64,000 bases of DNA from positions 62,001 through 126,000 of the forward strand of contig CAZFLX010000002.1 in assembly GCA_964519885.1 (NCBI GenBank), in the 5' to 3' direction. The translations under genes were made by a program, and so were the position numbers. This document shows, one piece after another, positions 28,608-36,783 of this stretch (the stretch's first letter is position 1; each line of letters starts with the position of its first letter). The notes beneath the pieces were generated by a model that was not told the DNA's origin, did no database searches, and saw nothing but the letters and a program-made list of their open reading frames with translations. This stretch comes from GCA-002282575 sp964519885. Its GTDB lineage: Bacteria > Pseudomonadota > Gammaproteobacteria > Thiomicrospirales > Thiomicrospiraceae.

Positions 28608-30385
28608 TGAGCGATTCAAACAAAAAAATTTCCATGCGCGATGTGACTTCGACCGTATCAGATGCCGTCACTGAACACAAAACCGTTGACCCCAATTTGA
28701 TTACCGACAAGTCGGTCGATGATCGCGTTGATTTTGGCAATGTCTTATTGAACCGCCTGACACAACAGCAAACAGACGTAAAAACCATCTTTCCGAAAGG
28801 AATGCCGACCAATGGTAAGCGTGTGCCAACACCGAAAACCAAAATTAATGTCGCCGAATCTATTGGTGGGGTGAGTAATCCAACCAGCAATATCCCTGAG
28901 TTAAAGGCGGTGATGTCGAACTTAACAGGGCTACAAGATGGGGCTTTATTGACCATCCGTGTACCAGAACTGCAACCCTACGATCGTAACCCACGTAAAG
29001 ATCCCAATGAACGCTTTGAGGACATTAAAAACTCGCTACGTGAGAGCGGTGCGAAAACCGTCACCTTAGAAGTGACGCGTCGAGATGGTGATGACTATTT
29101 CATGGTGGCCAAAGGCGGTAATACCCGTCTTATGGCACTCAAAGAGCTGTGGAGTGAAACCTACGATGCCAAATACGAAGAAATCACCTGTATTTATCGT
29201 GCTTGGCAGGGCGACCTTGTCGCCCTAGCGGCACACTGGATTGAGAACAACCTACGCGGTGACATGACCTTCATGGATCAAGCCTTGGAAATGCAAACCC
29301 TCAAAGAAGAGTTGCAGAAGCATTTGGGTGTTGAGTTGTCGCAAAGAAAGTTCATTGAAGAAGTGGCGAAGTTTGGGGTGGTGCTTAGCCAAGCGAAAGC
29401 GAACTACATGTTTTTTACCGCCACTAAGCTAGTGATTTTGGGCAATCAGTCAAAACGACTAAGTTATAACACCACTAGGGCGATTCAACCATTATGCCAA
29501 AAATTTATTAAATTGGGCGAGGCTTCTGGGTTAGTAGAAGAGGATGCATACGATCAGATCATTAATCCCGCATTACGCATTTTGACTGAGTCTTTACGCT
29601 TAAGTGAAGCGAGAGGCGAGGATCCTTCGATTGACGTGGACTTCTTAGAAAGAACCATGGTGCAGATTGCCTCTGATGTGTTCGATATGAAGATTAAGGA
29701 GGTTAAAAAAGCCATTGGTAAGGTTGCAGTGGAAGAAACGCAACCTACACCAGAAACACTATCGACAACAACAGCCGTTCAGTCGTCTGAACCCGCCGCA
29801 AAAGCCATCGAAGCGCGATGGACTTACCAAGACCCAAGTAAGAAAAAGATAGTACACATTAAACCTACTGGAGCTGGCATTGATGAATCTCTCGATCCAC
29901 CGCCTGATGACCATGCAGGCCCACTTCTCAACTCGGAGACGGAGGTACAGCAGTGTCAGCCCCAGCAGGTTTATAACGTCAATCCTAACATCATGCACTT
30001 AATTGAAAAGTACCACTTAATGCCGTTTTTTGTTGAGAGCAACAACATTCCAGGTGGTGCCGGCTTTTATTTTGAAACCAATGCAGAGATGCAGCTGAAT
30101 AAAGAGCAGGCCTCGATGTTTTGGATTCTGTTGATGATTAGTCAACAGATTGCTGAAGTTGAATGTTTGCCAGAAAGCAGTCATTTCCGTTGGCTTTATA
30201 CCCAAGCGAGTGAAGAAGAGCGTGAGCTTTTCTTAACCATGAGCTTGGGTATTGAAAGCATGATGGGAGCATCGCCCTTGTTTGATGCGGTGTATCTCAT
30301 TGAAGTCTTTCTTTTCGAACCCAAGTTACTGGATGTCTTAGATGAAGCGCATGATAAGAGTGGTGTGAAATGGCAAGTAACTTAA
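28607..30385 (+). CDS. Large ParB-family protein (ICE-type ParB)
   Basis: Partition protein of the kind found in PFGI-1-class integrating elements (TIGR03764-like). The ParB nuclease-like core starts at about residue 120 (VPELQPYDRNPRKDPNERFED) with the family motif AKGGNTRLMALKEL (about 167-180), then a helix-turn-helix region with LSQAKANYMFFTATKL. A long C-terminal extension (about residues 390-592) is low in recognisable motifs. The binding site is unknown; the dispersed TGTTCAC/GTGARCA dyads downstream are candidates (inference). It overlaps parA and the next gene. Confidence 0.85.
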   Translation: MSDSNKKISMRDVTSTVSDAVTEHKTVDPNLITDKSVDDRVDFGNVLLNRLTQQQTDVKTIFPKGMPTNGKRVPTPKTKINVAESIGGVSNPTSNIPELKAVMSNLTGLQDGALLTIRVPELQPYDRNPRKDPNERFEDIKNSLRESGAKTVTLEVTRRDGDDYFMVAKGGNTRLMALKELWSETYDAKYEEITCIYRAWQGDLVALAAHWIENNLRGDMTFMDQALEMQTLKEELQKHLGVELSQRKFIEEVAKFGVVLSQAKANYMFFTATKLVILGNQSKRLSYNTTRAIQPLCQKFIKLGEASGLVEEDAYDQIINPALRILTESLRLSEARGEDPSIDVDFLERTMVQIASDVFDMKIKEVKKAIGKVAVEETQPTPETLSTTTAVQSSEPAAKAIEARWTYQDPSKKKIVHIKPTGAGIDESLDPPPDDHAGPLLNSETEVQQCQPQQVYNVNPNIMHLIEKYHLMPFFVESNNIPGGAGFYFETNAEMQLNKEQASMFWILLMISQQIAEVECLPESSHFRWLYTQASEEERELFLTMSLGIESMMGASPLFDAVYLIEVFLFEPKLLDVLDEAHDKSGVKWQVT

Positions 30386-30720
30386 AACACGATGTTGATT
30401 TTGCCCTGTGGTTTGTGGTGCGTGGAGCATCGATTGAAATGATGCGTGATCTCTTTGAGATGACACCTGCCACGGTGCGTGGCTCTCGCAAGCTCCTGAA
30501 CATCGATACACCCAAAATCGATGAAGACCTAAATCCTGAATACAAAGAGTATGTCATTTTGCTGTGGCAAGCCTTTGAAACAGAATTGCAAAGTCATGAT
30601 GATCGTATTCAAGCGTGGATGCATTTGTACAAAAATGTTTTGGAAAAGCAAACCAACTTAGCCACGCTCTATAGCCTCGTCAAAAAAGCCATGATTGAGG
30701 ATGATGACGATGACTATTGA
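30370..30720 (+). CDS. DUF2857-like small regulatory protein
   Basis: 116-aa helical protein with a very acidic tail (EDDDDDY). FALWFVVRGASIEMMRDLFEMT resembles the FlhC-like helix region seen in DUF2857 proteins, which occupy the same place after parB in related islands. A role in transcription or copy control is inference. It overlaps parB by 16 nt and the replication gene by 11 nt. Confidence 0.55.
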   Translation: MASNLKHDVDFALWFVVRGASIEMMRDLFEMTPATVRGSRKLLNIDTPKIDEDLNPEYKEYVILLWQAFETELQSHDDRIQAWMHLYKNVLEKQTNLATLYSLVKKAMIEDDDDDY

Positions 30721-31711
30721 GATCAATCCTCTGCAACAGATGATTCGCGAGACACTGCTCAGAAAGCATACACCAGAGCAAGTCGAAGCCATTATGTCGG
30801 GTTCAGGTCAAGCCAGTAGTGAGACTGATTCCAGTCAAGATGGCGCTGCTAAAACACCAGAATCATTACAAGATGAGTATGAAGCGGATGGTGTATTGGT
30901 TTCTCTCGATCAAAGCTTCATTAAACCGCCTAAGGCGAATCCTAAAACTGACGGCATACCTATGTGTGCCGCTGGTAAAAAAGGCGTTCCAAACGGATTT
31001 TTACGCTGTTCTTTGTTTGGTGTGGTTGAAAAGGGCGAGCGAAAGGCGAGAGAGATGGTCAAGCTCGCAGCGCAAGACGGTATCGAAATCTATCACAGTG
31101 GGTATGAGCTTGACCAAGATGATCTTGATGCTTGGGCAACCCTATGTCATATGGCAACCATTCATGGTACTGACACGCTCATTCGATTTACGGGTTCGGA
31201 GTTTTTGAAATCTCTAGGTAAGCAAACGGGAAAGTCTCAGTACGACTGGTTATTGAAGTGCGCGATGCGTCTAAGAGCGCAGTCTATTCAGATTAAGTCA
31301 GGACGTTATAGCTACATTGGCGGACTGGTTCGCAATTTTTACCATGACGAAGTAACAGGCCAGTGGGTTGCTGAAATCGATTCTGCTATCTCTGCTTTAT
31401 TCGGGCATGGTGATTGGACGCAGCTGGAGTGGGAAAGACGAAAACTCATTAAAAGCCATTTAGGACGTTGGTTATTGGCGTTCTTTGAGTGCAGTAAACC
31501 TATGGGACGATCAGCACGGATTGTTTACGGTATTGATAAGTTGCATCAAATGAGCGGTTCTCAAATTAAAGAAATGCGATCGTTCAAATACAAGATTAAC
31601 CGTGAACTCGCAACCATCTCGAATTTGACAGGCTGGCTCATTACCTGGGAAGGAAACAATCTGTGCGTGGTTAAAGACCCTAAAGCGATGATTGCAGGCA
31701 TCTCAAAATGA
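30710..31711 (+). CDS. TrfA-like / STY4528-type replication initiator
   Basis: Resembles plasmid initiator TrfA and the STY4528-type island replication proteins. Supporting segments are GVPNGFLRCSLFGVVEKGERK (about residues 92-112) and QDDLDAWATLCHMATIHG (about 138), both winged-helix parts of TrfA relatives. LIKSHLGRWLLAFFECSKPMGR follows at about 246. The N-terminal 60 residues are Ser/Glu-rich. The start at 30710 is chosen because GAGG at 30697-30700 is well spaced. Directly downstream lies a long repeat array that ends in 22-bp iterons, as expected for its target origin (inference). Confidence 0.75.
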   Translation: MTIEINPLQQMIRETLLRKHTPEQVEAIMSGSGQASSETDSSQDGAAKTPESLQDEYEADGVLVSLDQSFIKPPKANPKTDGIPMCAAGKKGVPNGFLRCSLFGVVEKGERKAREMVKLAAQDGIEIYHSGYELDQDDLDAWATLCHMATIHGTDTLIRFTGSEFLKSLGKQTGKSQYDWLLKCAMRLRAQSIQIKSGRYSYIGGLVRNFYHDEVTGQWVAEIDSAISALFGHGDWTQLEWERRKLIKSHLGRWLLAFFECSKPMGRSARIVYGIDKLHQMSGSQIKEMRSFKYKINRELATISNLTGWLITWEGNNLCVVKDPKAMIAGISK

Positions 31712-32131
31712 GTGGGTATTTGAAACAAAGTATCCACTGATATTGGGACAAAGTTCTGATTGTTGTTCATTAAAAACTTGGTAAGCAATTTTTATGCCGT
31801 TATGGTCATACCTTGTGGCAATCATCTAATGGTTGTTACAAGATGCTCAAGCGGCTTTGGTTAAAAAGATACGCCAACAAGGCGTAAGCAAGCCGTCAGG
31901 CGAGCGGTCTTTTTAGCTGAAGCTGCGTTATAGCCAGTATGCACAGACATAGCGAAGGCGCATCGCTTGCCTCTTTCGCTGTTCACTGTGTGAGCAGGTT
32001 GTTAGGCATAGCTTTTGGCGTGGACTTTTGCCAAGCGTAAGCGCGTGCAAAAGACATGAAAAAAGCGGTAATTGAATGCGGAAAGAGCAGATGGCGAGCA
32101 AGCGGTGTGACTGAGCGGGTTGGTAAACAGT
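31712..32131. other. Gene-free structured stretch before the repeat array
   Basis: No convincing reading frame. It contains several stem-loops: TACGCC-AACAA-GGCGTA (about 31870), a GC-rich stem followed by CTTTTT (about 31890-31917), and the dyad CTGTTCAC-TGT-GTGAGCAG (31979-31997), the first of a family that recurs between genes up to 37.5 kb. Confidence 0.5.
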
Positions 32132-32133
32132 AC

Positions 32134-33380
32134 GGGCATATCGGTAACGCTTCGGAGGTATTTCACTGGGAATCAGTTAAAACACTGCTGGTTTAGGCAG
32201 TGGTTTTAGCGATGCAGGTGGTTTTTACCATCGGCATATCGGTAACGCTTCGGTAGGTGATTCCTAGGGAATCAGTTAAAACACTGCTGGTTTAGGCAGT
32301 GGTTTTAGCGATGCAGGTGGTTTTTACCATCGGCATATCGGTAACGCTTCGGTAGGTGATTCCTAGGGAATCAGTTAAAACACTGCTGGTTTAGGCAGTG
32401 GTTTTAGCGATGCAGGTGGTTTTTACCATCGGCATATCGGTAACGCTTCGGTAGGTGATTCCTAGGGAATCAGTTAAAACACTGCTGGTTTAGGCAGTGG
32501 TTTTAGCGGTGCAGGTGGTTTCTACCATCGGCATATCGGTAACGCTTCGGTAGGTGATTCCTAGGGAATCAGTTAAAACACTGCTGGTTTAGGCAGTGGT
32601 TTTAGCGGTGCAGGTGGTTTCTACCATCGGCATATCGGTAACGCTTCGGAGGTGCTTCACTAGGAAGCAGTTAAAACATGGCTGGTTTAGGCGGTGGTTT
32701 TAGCGATGCAGGTGGTTTTTACCATCGGCATATCGGTAACGCTTGCAGGGTGTTTCACTGGGAAGCAGTTAAAACATGGCTGGTTTAGGCGGTGGTTTTG
32801 GCTGTGCAGGTGGTTTTTACCATCGGCATATCGGTAACGCTTCGGAGGTGCTTCACTGGGAAGCAGTTAAAACATGGCTGGTTTAGGCGGTGGTTTTGGC
32901 TGTGCAGGTGGTTTTTACCATCGGCATATCGGTAACGCTTCGGAGGTGTTCACAGTGTGAACAGTTAAAACACGGCTGGTTTTAGTAGTGGTTTTGGCGG
33001 TGCAGGTGGTTTCTACCATCGGCATATCGGTAACGCTTCGGAGGTGATCGCAGTGCGATCAGTTAAAACACGGCTAGTTTAGGCGGTGGTTTTAGCGGTG
33101 CAGGTGGTTTTCACCATCGGCATATCGGTAACGGTTCGAGAGTGTTCTCCGAGAGAACAGTTAAAACATGGCTGGTTTAGGCGGTGGTTTTAGCGGTGCA
33201 GGTGGTTTTCACCATCGGCATATCGGTAACGGTTCGAGAGTGTTCTCCGAGAGAACAGTTAAAACATGGCTGGTTTAGGCGGTGGTTTTAGCGATGCAGG
33301 TGGTTTTTACCATCGGCATATCGGTAACGTTTCATCGGCATATCGGTAACGTTTCATCGGCATATCGGTAACGGCGTGTT
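32134..33380 (+). repeat. Array of twelve 98-99 bp units ending in 22-bp iterons (putative origin)
   Basis: Units start at about 32134, 32232, 32331, 32430, 32529, 32628, 32726, 32824, 32922, 33020, 33118 and 33216. Each has a constant core GGCATATCGGTAACG, a variable 15-bp dyad, CAGTTAAAACA, a second stem around CTGGTTTAG, and GCAGGTGGTTT. The array ends with the core alone repeated every 22 bp (33314, 33336, 33358), the usual iteron spacing of two helical turns. Position directly after a TrfA-like gene supports a replication origin; a transcribed hairpin array is the alternative. It is not CRISPR: units are nearly uniform and there are no unique spacers. Confidence 0.8.
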
Positions 33381-33427
33381 GTTTGTAAGTTGTTGATACT
33401 GAACTTTAATAAAGCGTTTTTTGACGG

Positions 33428-33459
33428 CTATAGAAGTTTTATAGAAGTTTAATAGAAAG
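33428..33459 (+). repeat. AT-rich 11-bp repeats, possible unwinding element
   Basis: TATAGAAGTTT occurs twice in tandem (33429 and 33440) followed by the partial copy AATAGAAAG. It sits in an AT-rich stretch just after the iterons, as in DNA unwinding elements of iteron plasmids. No good DnaA box was seen nearby. Confidence 0.5.
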
Positions 33460-33510
33460 CGCGTGCGTGAAGACGGTTAAAAAAACGGTTGACAGTTGCT
33501 TGCTGGTTTT

Positions 33511-33550
33511 GTGTGGTTTGAGGTGGTTTGAGGTGGTTTGAGGTGGTTTG
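33511..33550 (+). repeat. Four tandem decamers (AGGTGGTTTG)
   Basis: Four 10-bp units in phase with the helix; AGGTGGTTT is also present once in each 98-99 bp unit of the preceding array, linking the two repeat sets. They are followed by the dyad GTTCACAGTGTGAGC at 33554-33568. Confidence 0.7.
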
Positions 33551-33624
33551 AGTGTTCACAGTGTGAGCATTGTTGAGAAATGTTTTTTTGTGGTTGTCGG
33601 AAGTGTTTGGTTAAGAGGTTTTTC

Positions 33625-34089
33625 ATGGCTGTCGGAATAAAAGACTTAAGGGATAAGGGGGACGTTAGGCTGGATCTGGTGGCTTATTGGCTAACTGATC
33701 TTGTGGTTGGCATGTATGAGCTATCGAGCTATGTGAAACGTTTTCCTAATTTGCCTGTTTGTTTGGATGTGGTGAAGGTTCGTGAGTCAATGCAATTGGA
33801 GTGGCGTTGGCAAGGATCGACCAAACGGGTGAAACCTACCGAGATTGATGAGTCTGCTAGTGAATGGATCTCGGGTAATTTTTTAAGTGAGTTCCTCAGG
33901 GTGAATGCAATGGTGGTCATGGTGAATACACAGGTGAAACTCTTGGCTAAGGTTCATGAGACACAGCTTGGATTTGAAAATGGTTGGCCTGCAACTGATC
34001 TTCATGCCTTGGCGCAATCATCAACGACATTGCCAGATTCAGTGTTGGATGCGTTGGATACCGTGACCGCACAGAGAGCAGTGCCATGA
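33625..34089 (+). CDS. Island protein of unknown function (DUF3158-like position)
   Basis: 154-aa protein, soluble, no motif I can name. It is mostly helical with a Trp-rich basic middle (LEWRWQGSTKRVKP). In related islands the slot between the replication gene and the TIGR03761 gene is often held by a DUF3158 protein, but the match here is positional only. The start at 33625 is preferred to a 15-codon upstream extension. Its stop overlaps the next ATG by 4 nt. Confidence 0.6.
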   Translation: MAVGIKDLRDKGDVRLDLVAYWLTDLVVGMYELSSYVKRFPNLPVCLDVVKVRESMQLEWRWQGSTKRVKPTEIDESASEWISGNFLSEFLRVNAMVVMVNTQVKLLAKVHETQLGFENGWPATDLHALAQSSTTLPDSVLDALDTVTAQRAVP

Positions 34090-34268
34090 GTGATTTACCG
34101 TTGCACCAATGTCGGTGTTTACGTGAACCGTGTACAGCGGCTCGCAAGCTCGCCGATTCCGACGCAAATCCTCTTGCCCGTGGCTTCGCCTTGGCAAGAC
34201 TGTTTTGCTGTCGGGTGACTTTTGGATTGTTAAGTTTGATTGCCAGTATTGTTTTTTTCGGTTGTTGA
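34086..34268 (+). CDS. Small hypothetical protein with C-terminal hydrophobic segment
   Basis: 60-aa frame coupled by ATGA overlap to the preceding gene. The N-terminal half is Cys/Arg-rich (HQCRCLREPCTAARKLA), and the last 18 residues are hydrophobic (FGLLSLIASIVFFGC). The ribosome binding site is weak, so it may not be translated. Confidence 0.4.
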   Translation: MSDLPLHQCRCLREPCTAARKLADSDANPLARGFALARLFCCRVTFGLLSLIASIVFFGC

Positions 34269-34292
34269 TTTTCGTTGATGGAGAGTGGATTG

Positions 34293-35285
34293 ATGGATAG
34301 CGTTAATGCAGGAAAGGTTGAGATTGGTGCAAATGATTTGGTACCTGGTTCTTTAGGTTTTTCCTTGTCGGGTGTGTCGGGTTCGGTGATTGGTGGTAGT
34401 GCTCACACGGTGAGCAGCAGTCATGCACAAGACCTCAAAGAAGAAATTGGGGCAAGTGCTGAGAAAACGCGACGCGAACGCATTGAGGATGAGTTTAATT
34501 CGATTGGTCGTTTGGAGTCCTCGGCTGAGGATTACATGACCTTGCATACGCGTGAAGCTTACCAGTTGTTCGTTGGTAGAGCGGGTACGCAAAAGCGTAT
34601 TGTTGGAGCAACTACGGCGGCAGCTGGGTTGAAAAACGTATGGATGTTATCGGGTAACGATAATCCTGTGGCAGATTGGGTTTTGGTTGGAGCAACGCAA
34701 TCGCTGAATGATTTGGAGGTCTACATCGATGAGTGGACAGCAAAGCTAACCGATCGATTGGCAAAAGCGAAAGAGATTGGTTTGGAGTTGAGTGTCATGT
34801 CATCGGCGACACCTTTGCGATTAAGTTTGGGGTATCGCTCACCCTACGGTTATCTCATTTCGATGGTGTTGGTAAAGCTTGATTATTTGGTTCGTTTGCT
34901 GCGCTCATTAAATGGCAAAGCCTCAATGAGTGATGACAAGATGAATGAGATTCGCTTAGAGGTAACGCATCGTTTCCGCTCACTGGCTAACCAGGTTACG
35001 AATTCGGCTCGTTCTCTCATCGACGATCGCATGTTAGCCCTGTCTCGTGCGGATTGGCTATCGGATGATGAGCAAGCCCAAAAGCGCGTGGCGTTTGTGA
35101 ATCAGGCATTTGGTCCAATTCCTGTTGAAATTTTTAATGGCTCTCTTGCGCCAACCTTTGGTCGCCGCCGTGTTCGACTGTCGGCTGATGAACTTCGCTT
35201 GTTAAACGACACGGCAATTGAAGCCGAACGTCGGGCTTTGTTGTTGCAAGCCTCAGCGCAAACCAGTGAGTCGGTGGTTGGTTAA
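34293..35285 (+). CDS. Integrating conjugative element protein, TIGR03761 (PFL_4669) type
   Basis: 330-aa helical protein typical of PFGI-1-class integrating elements. The middle part AYQLFVGRAGTQKRIVGATTAA and the C-terminal segment FGRRRVRLSADELRLL fit that group; its biochemical role is unknown. The start at 34293 has GGAGAG 7 nt upstream. The coding sequence contains an internal dyad GCTCACACGGTGAGC (34401-34415), and another copy of the dyad follows the stop. Confidence 0.75.
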   Translation: MDSVNAGKVEIGANDLVPGSLGFSLSGVSGSVIGGSAHTVSSSHAQDLKEEIGASAEKTRRERIEDEFNSIGRLESSAEDYMTLHTREAYQLFVGRAGTQKRIVGATTAAAGLKNVWMLSGNDNPVADWVLVGATQSLNDLEVYIDEWTAKLTDRLAKAKEIGLELSVMSSATPLRLSLGYRSPYGYLISMVLVKLDYLVRLLRSLNGKASMSDDKMNEIRLEVTHRFRSLANQVTNSARSLIDDRMLALSRADWLSDDEQAQKRVAFVNQAFGPIPVEIFNGSLAPTFGRRRVRLSADELRLLNDTAIEAERRALLLQASAQTSESVVG

Positions 35286-35289
35286 CTGC

Positions 35290-35308
35290 CTGTTCACCGT
35301 GTGAGCAG
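35290..35308. promoter_or_regulatory. Intergenic dyad, TGTTCAC-NGT-GTGARCA family
   Basis: CTGTTCAC-CGT-GTGAGCAG, 8-bp arms with one G-T pair, five bases after a stop codon. Other copies: 31979-31997, 32948-32962 (inside an array unit), 33554-33568, 34401-34415 (inside a gene), 35621-35635, 35904-35918, 36514-36532; a degenerate one lies near 37446. Confidence 0.65.
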
Positions 35309-35342
35309 TATTGGATTTTTGATTAGGTTAAAAGGAAGCAAA

Positions 35343-35633
35343 ATGCACCAAAAAGAATTATTGAAGTCGATTGTCGAACAGTTGAAGCAGCATGGACATA
35401 GTTTTACGGACGTTCAAGTTAAAGCAACCCTTGATGCCTTTGATGCGGTTGTTTGTGATGCCATGCGTCGAGATGAAGAAATTGCGTTAGCGGGATTAGG
35501 AAAGTTTAACACCGTCATTCGTGCTGCGCGAACAGGGCGCAATCCTGCCACAGGTGCTTCGATTGAGATTCCAGCTAAGAAATCGGTTGGGTTCAAAGTC
35601 AGTAAAAAGTTGCGTGATTTGTTCACAGTGTGA
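35343..35633 (+). CDS. HU-family histone-like DNA-binding protein
   Basis: 96-aa HU/IHF fold protein that bends DNA. The beta-arm region is recognisable as LAGLGKFNTVIRAARTGRNP followed by ATGASIEIPAKKSVGFKVSK. The N-terminal helices start MHQKELLKSIVEQLKQHG. It may help the nearby origin or partition site, or transfer. The dyad GTTCACAGTGTGAGC runs over its stop codon. Confidence 0.92.
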   Translation: MHQKELLKSIVEQLKQHGHSFTDVQVKATLDAFDAVVCDAMRRDEEIALAGLGKFNTVIRAARTGRNPATGASIEIPAKKSVGFKVSKKLRDLFTV

Positions 35634-35659
35634 GCAGTGATTAAACGGGAGAGAAAGAG

Positions 35660-35899
35660 ATGAGTATTTGGAAGAAGGTTAAGTTTTTTCTGTTGCTTAA
35701 CTTACATTACTTGTTAGGCCCCGCGCTATTTGTTCTGGGTCTGCTATCCGCTATCAATGAAGTGTTCGTAGTTGGATTTATAACATGGATGTTGATGATT
35801 GTTTGGTATCCAGCCAGTGATTTTTATACGAACGTGATTCGTGAACATGAGCGTGAATTAGGGTTGTATGACCATGAAAGCGCGGTAAAGGTTATTTGA
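35660..35899 (+). CDS. Small membrane protein, unknown
   Basis: 79 aa with two hydrophobic segments (about residues 7-31 and 33-50) and a charged C-terminal tail (REHERELGLYDHES). GGGAGAGAAAG precedes the ATG. It lies between HU and SSB genes, with dyad elements on both sides. Confidence 0.6.
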   Translation: MSIWKKVKFFLLLNLHYLLGPALFVLGLLSAINEVFVVGFITWMLMIVWYPASDFYTNVIREHERELGLYDHESAVKVI

Positions 35900-35949
35900 T
35901 GATGTTCACCGAGTGAACACTAAATTTTTAAAAAAGTGAGGATTGAAAA

Positions 35950-36501
35950 ATGAGTCGTGATAGTTTTTTTGATGTGGGTAATTTGGCTGAAGCACCACAG
36001 TTACGTTTCGTCAATGTCGGTACTGAAAAGCGTGCAGTAGCAGATATGCGCGTCTTTTGTGCCAAATACGCGCGTGATGCTAGTGGTGAGCTTAAAGAGC
36101 GTGCGGATAGTTTTTGGATCAATGTGTCACTGTGGGGTTCTAAAGCTGAACGTGCGGCCAAGTTATTAACCAAGGGTGCTCGTGTTTGCGTGGTGGGTGA
36201 ATTGGGGCAACAGAAGTGGGTTGATAAGGAAACGGGTGAACAAAAATTCTCCTTCACTGTCACGGCCAGTGATGTGTTCTTGGATCTCTCGCGTGTGAGC
36301 AATATTCATTGGCAAGAGCGTCAGTCGCATAGCAGCGATGCCGTGCAACCACCGATGGATTTACCACCTTTGGATGCCTATGACGATATGCCCACGGCAG
36401 TTGAAGCATCGCCTTCGACTGTCACTGAGCCAGTAGCTGATGCGAAACAACCTGGTAAGCGTAACAAGGGCATGAAAGAAGCATCGGAAGCGATGTCTTA
36501 A
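35950..36501 (+). CDS. Single-stranded DNA-binding protein, ICE type
   Basis: 183-aa OB-fold protein. N-terminal strands RFVNVGTEKRAVADMRVF, the core WINVSLWGSKAERAAKLLTKGARVCVVGEL and KFSFTVTASDVFLDL follow the SSB pattern. The C-terminal region is Pro/Asp-rich, but the usual DDxPF tip is absent; it ends KGMKEASEAMS. It is therefore a divergent SSB that may not recruit the host replisome partners. A second, canonical SSB is encoded at 52599-53072. Confidence 0.8.
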   Translation: MSRDSFFDVGNLAEAPQLRFVNVGTEKRAVADMRVFCAKYARDASGELKERADSFWINVSLWGSKAERAAKLLTKGARVCVVGELGQQKWVDKETGEQKFSFTVTASDVFLDLSRVSNIHWQERQSHSSDAVQPPMDLPPLDAYDDMPTAVEASPSTVTEPVADAKQPGKRNKGMKEASEAMS

Positions 36502-36513
36502 GAATCTGGTTGT

Positions 36514-36783
36514 CTGTTCACTGTGTGAGCAGATGACAAGATGTCGAAAAACGCAGGATCAGTCAGAGCGACCAGCGGCAAAACTGGATAAGTGGCGAGA
36601 AGGGGCAACCCGCCAAAGCTTAGGCTTTGGTCGTTCTTACAGTAGGTGTGAGTCCTACTCAAAAAATCATCCTAAGTCTGGTCGGGTAAGTGCCAGCACC
36701 AATTCTCATGTGCATTGAGCGATGAGTGAACATGAAAATTGAAGATATTTGTGTCAATAAGTGGTCAAAATTTGGGGCAACCT
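36514..36783 (+). ncRNA. Structured leader upstream of the topoisomerase gene (candidate RNA)
   Basis: After the dyad at 36514-36532, about 180 nt carry several helices: a closing stem AGCGACCA/TGGTCGTT, a GGC-GGG-GCAA-CCC-GCC hairpin, AAAGC-TTAG-GCTTT, and a T-arm-like GTAGG-TGTGAGT-CCTAC hairpin with a 7-nt loop. A CTGG/CCAG stem follows. A 61-codon frame crosses the region but has no coding character. Fold read by eye only. Confidence 0.45.

Noticed and set aside
32134..33380. CRISPR array
   Set aside because: The repeating unit is 98-99 bp and almost uniform; there are no unique spacers of constant length and no cas genes nearby.
36590..36680. tRNA gene suggested by the T-arm-like hairpin
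   Set aside because: No acceptor stem, D-arm or anticodon arm of proper geometry could be fitted around it.
36533..36718. 61-codon reading frame before the topoisomerase gene
   Set aside because: No ribosome binding site or coding character, and it lies across several RNA helices.
36514..36720. Group II intron start
   Set aside because: No reverse transcriptase and no domain V-like hairpin; the region is far too short.
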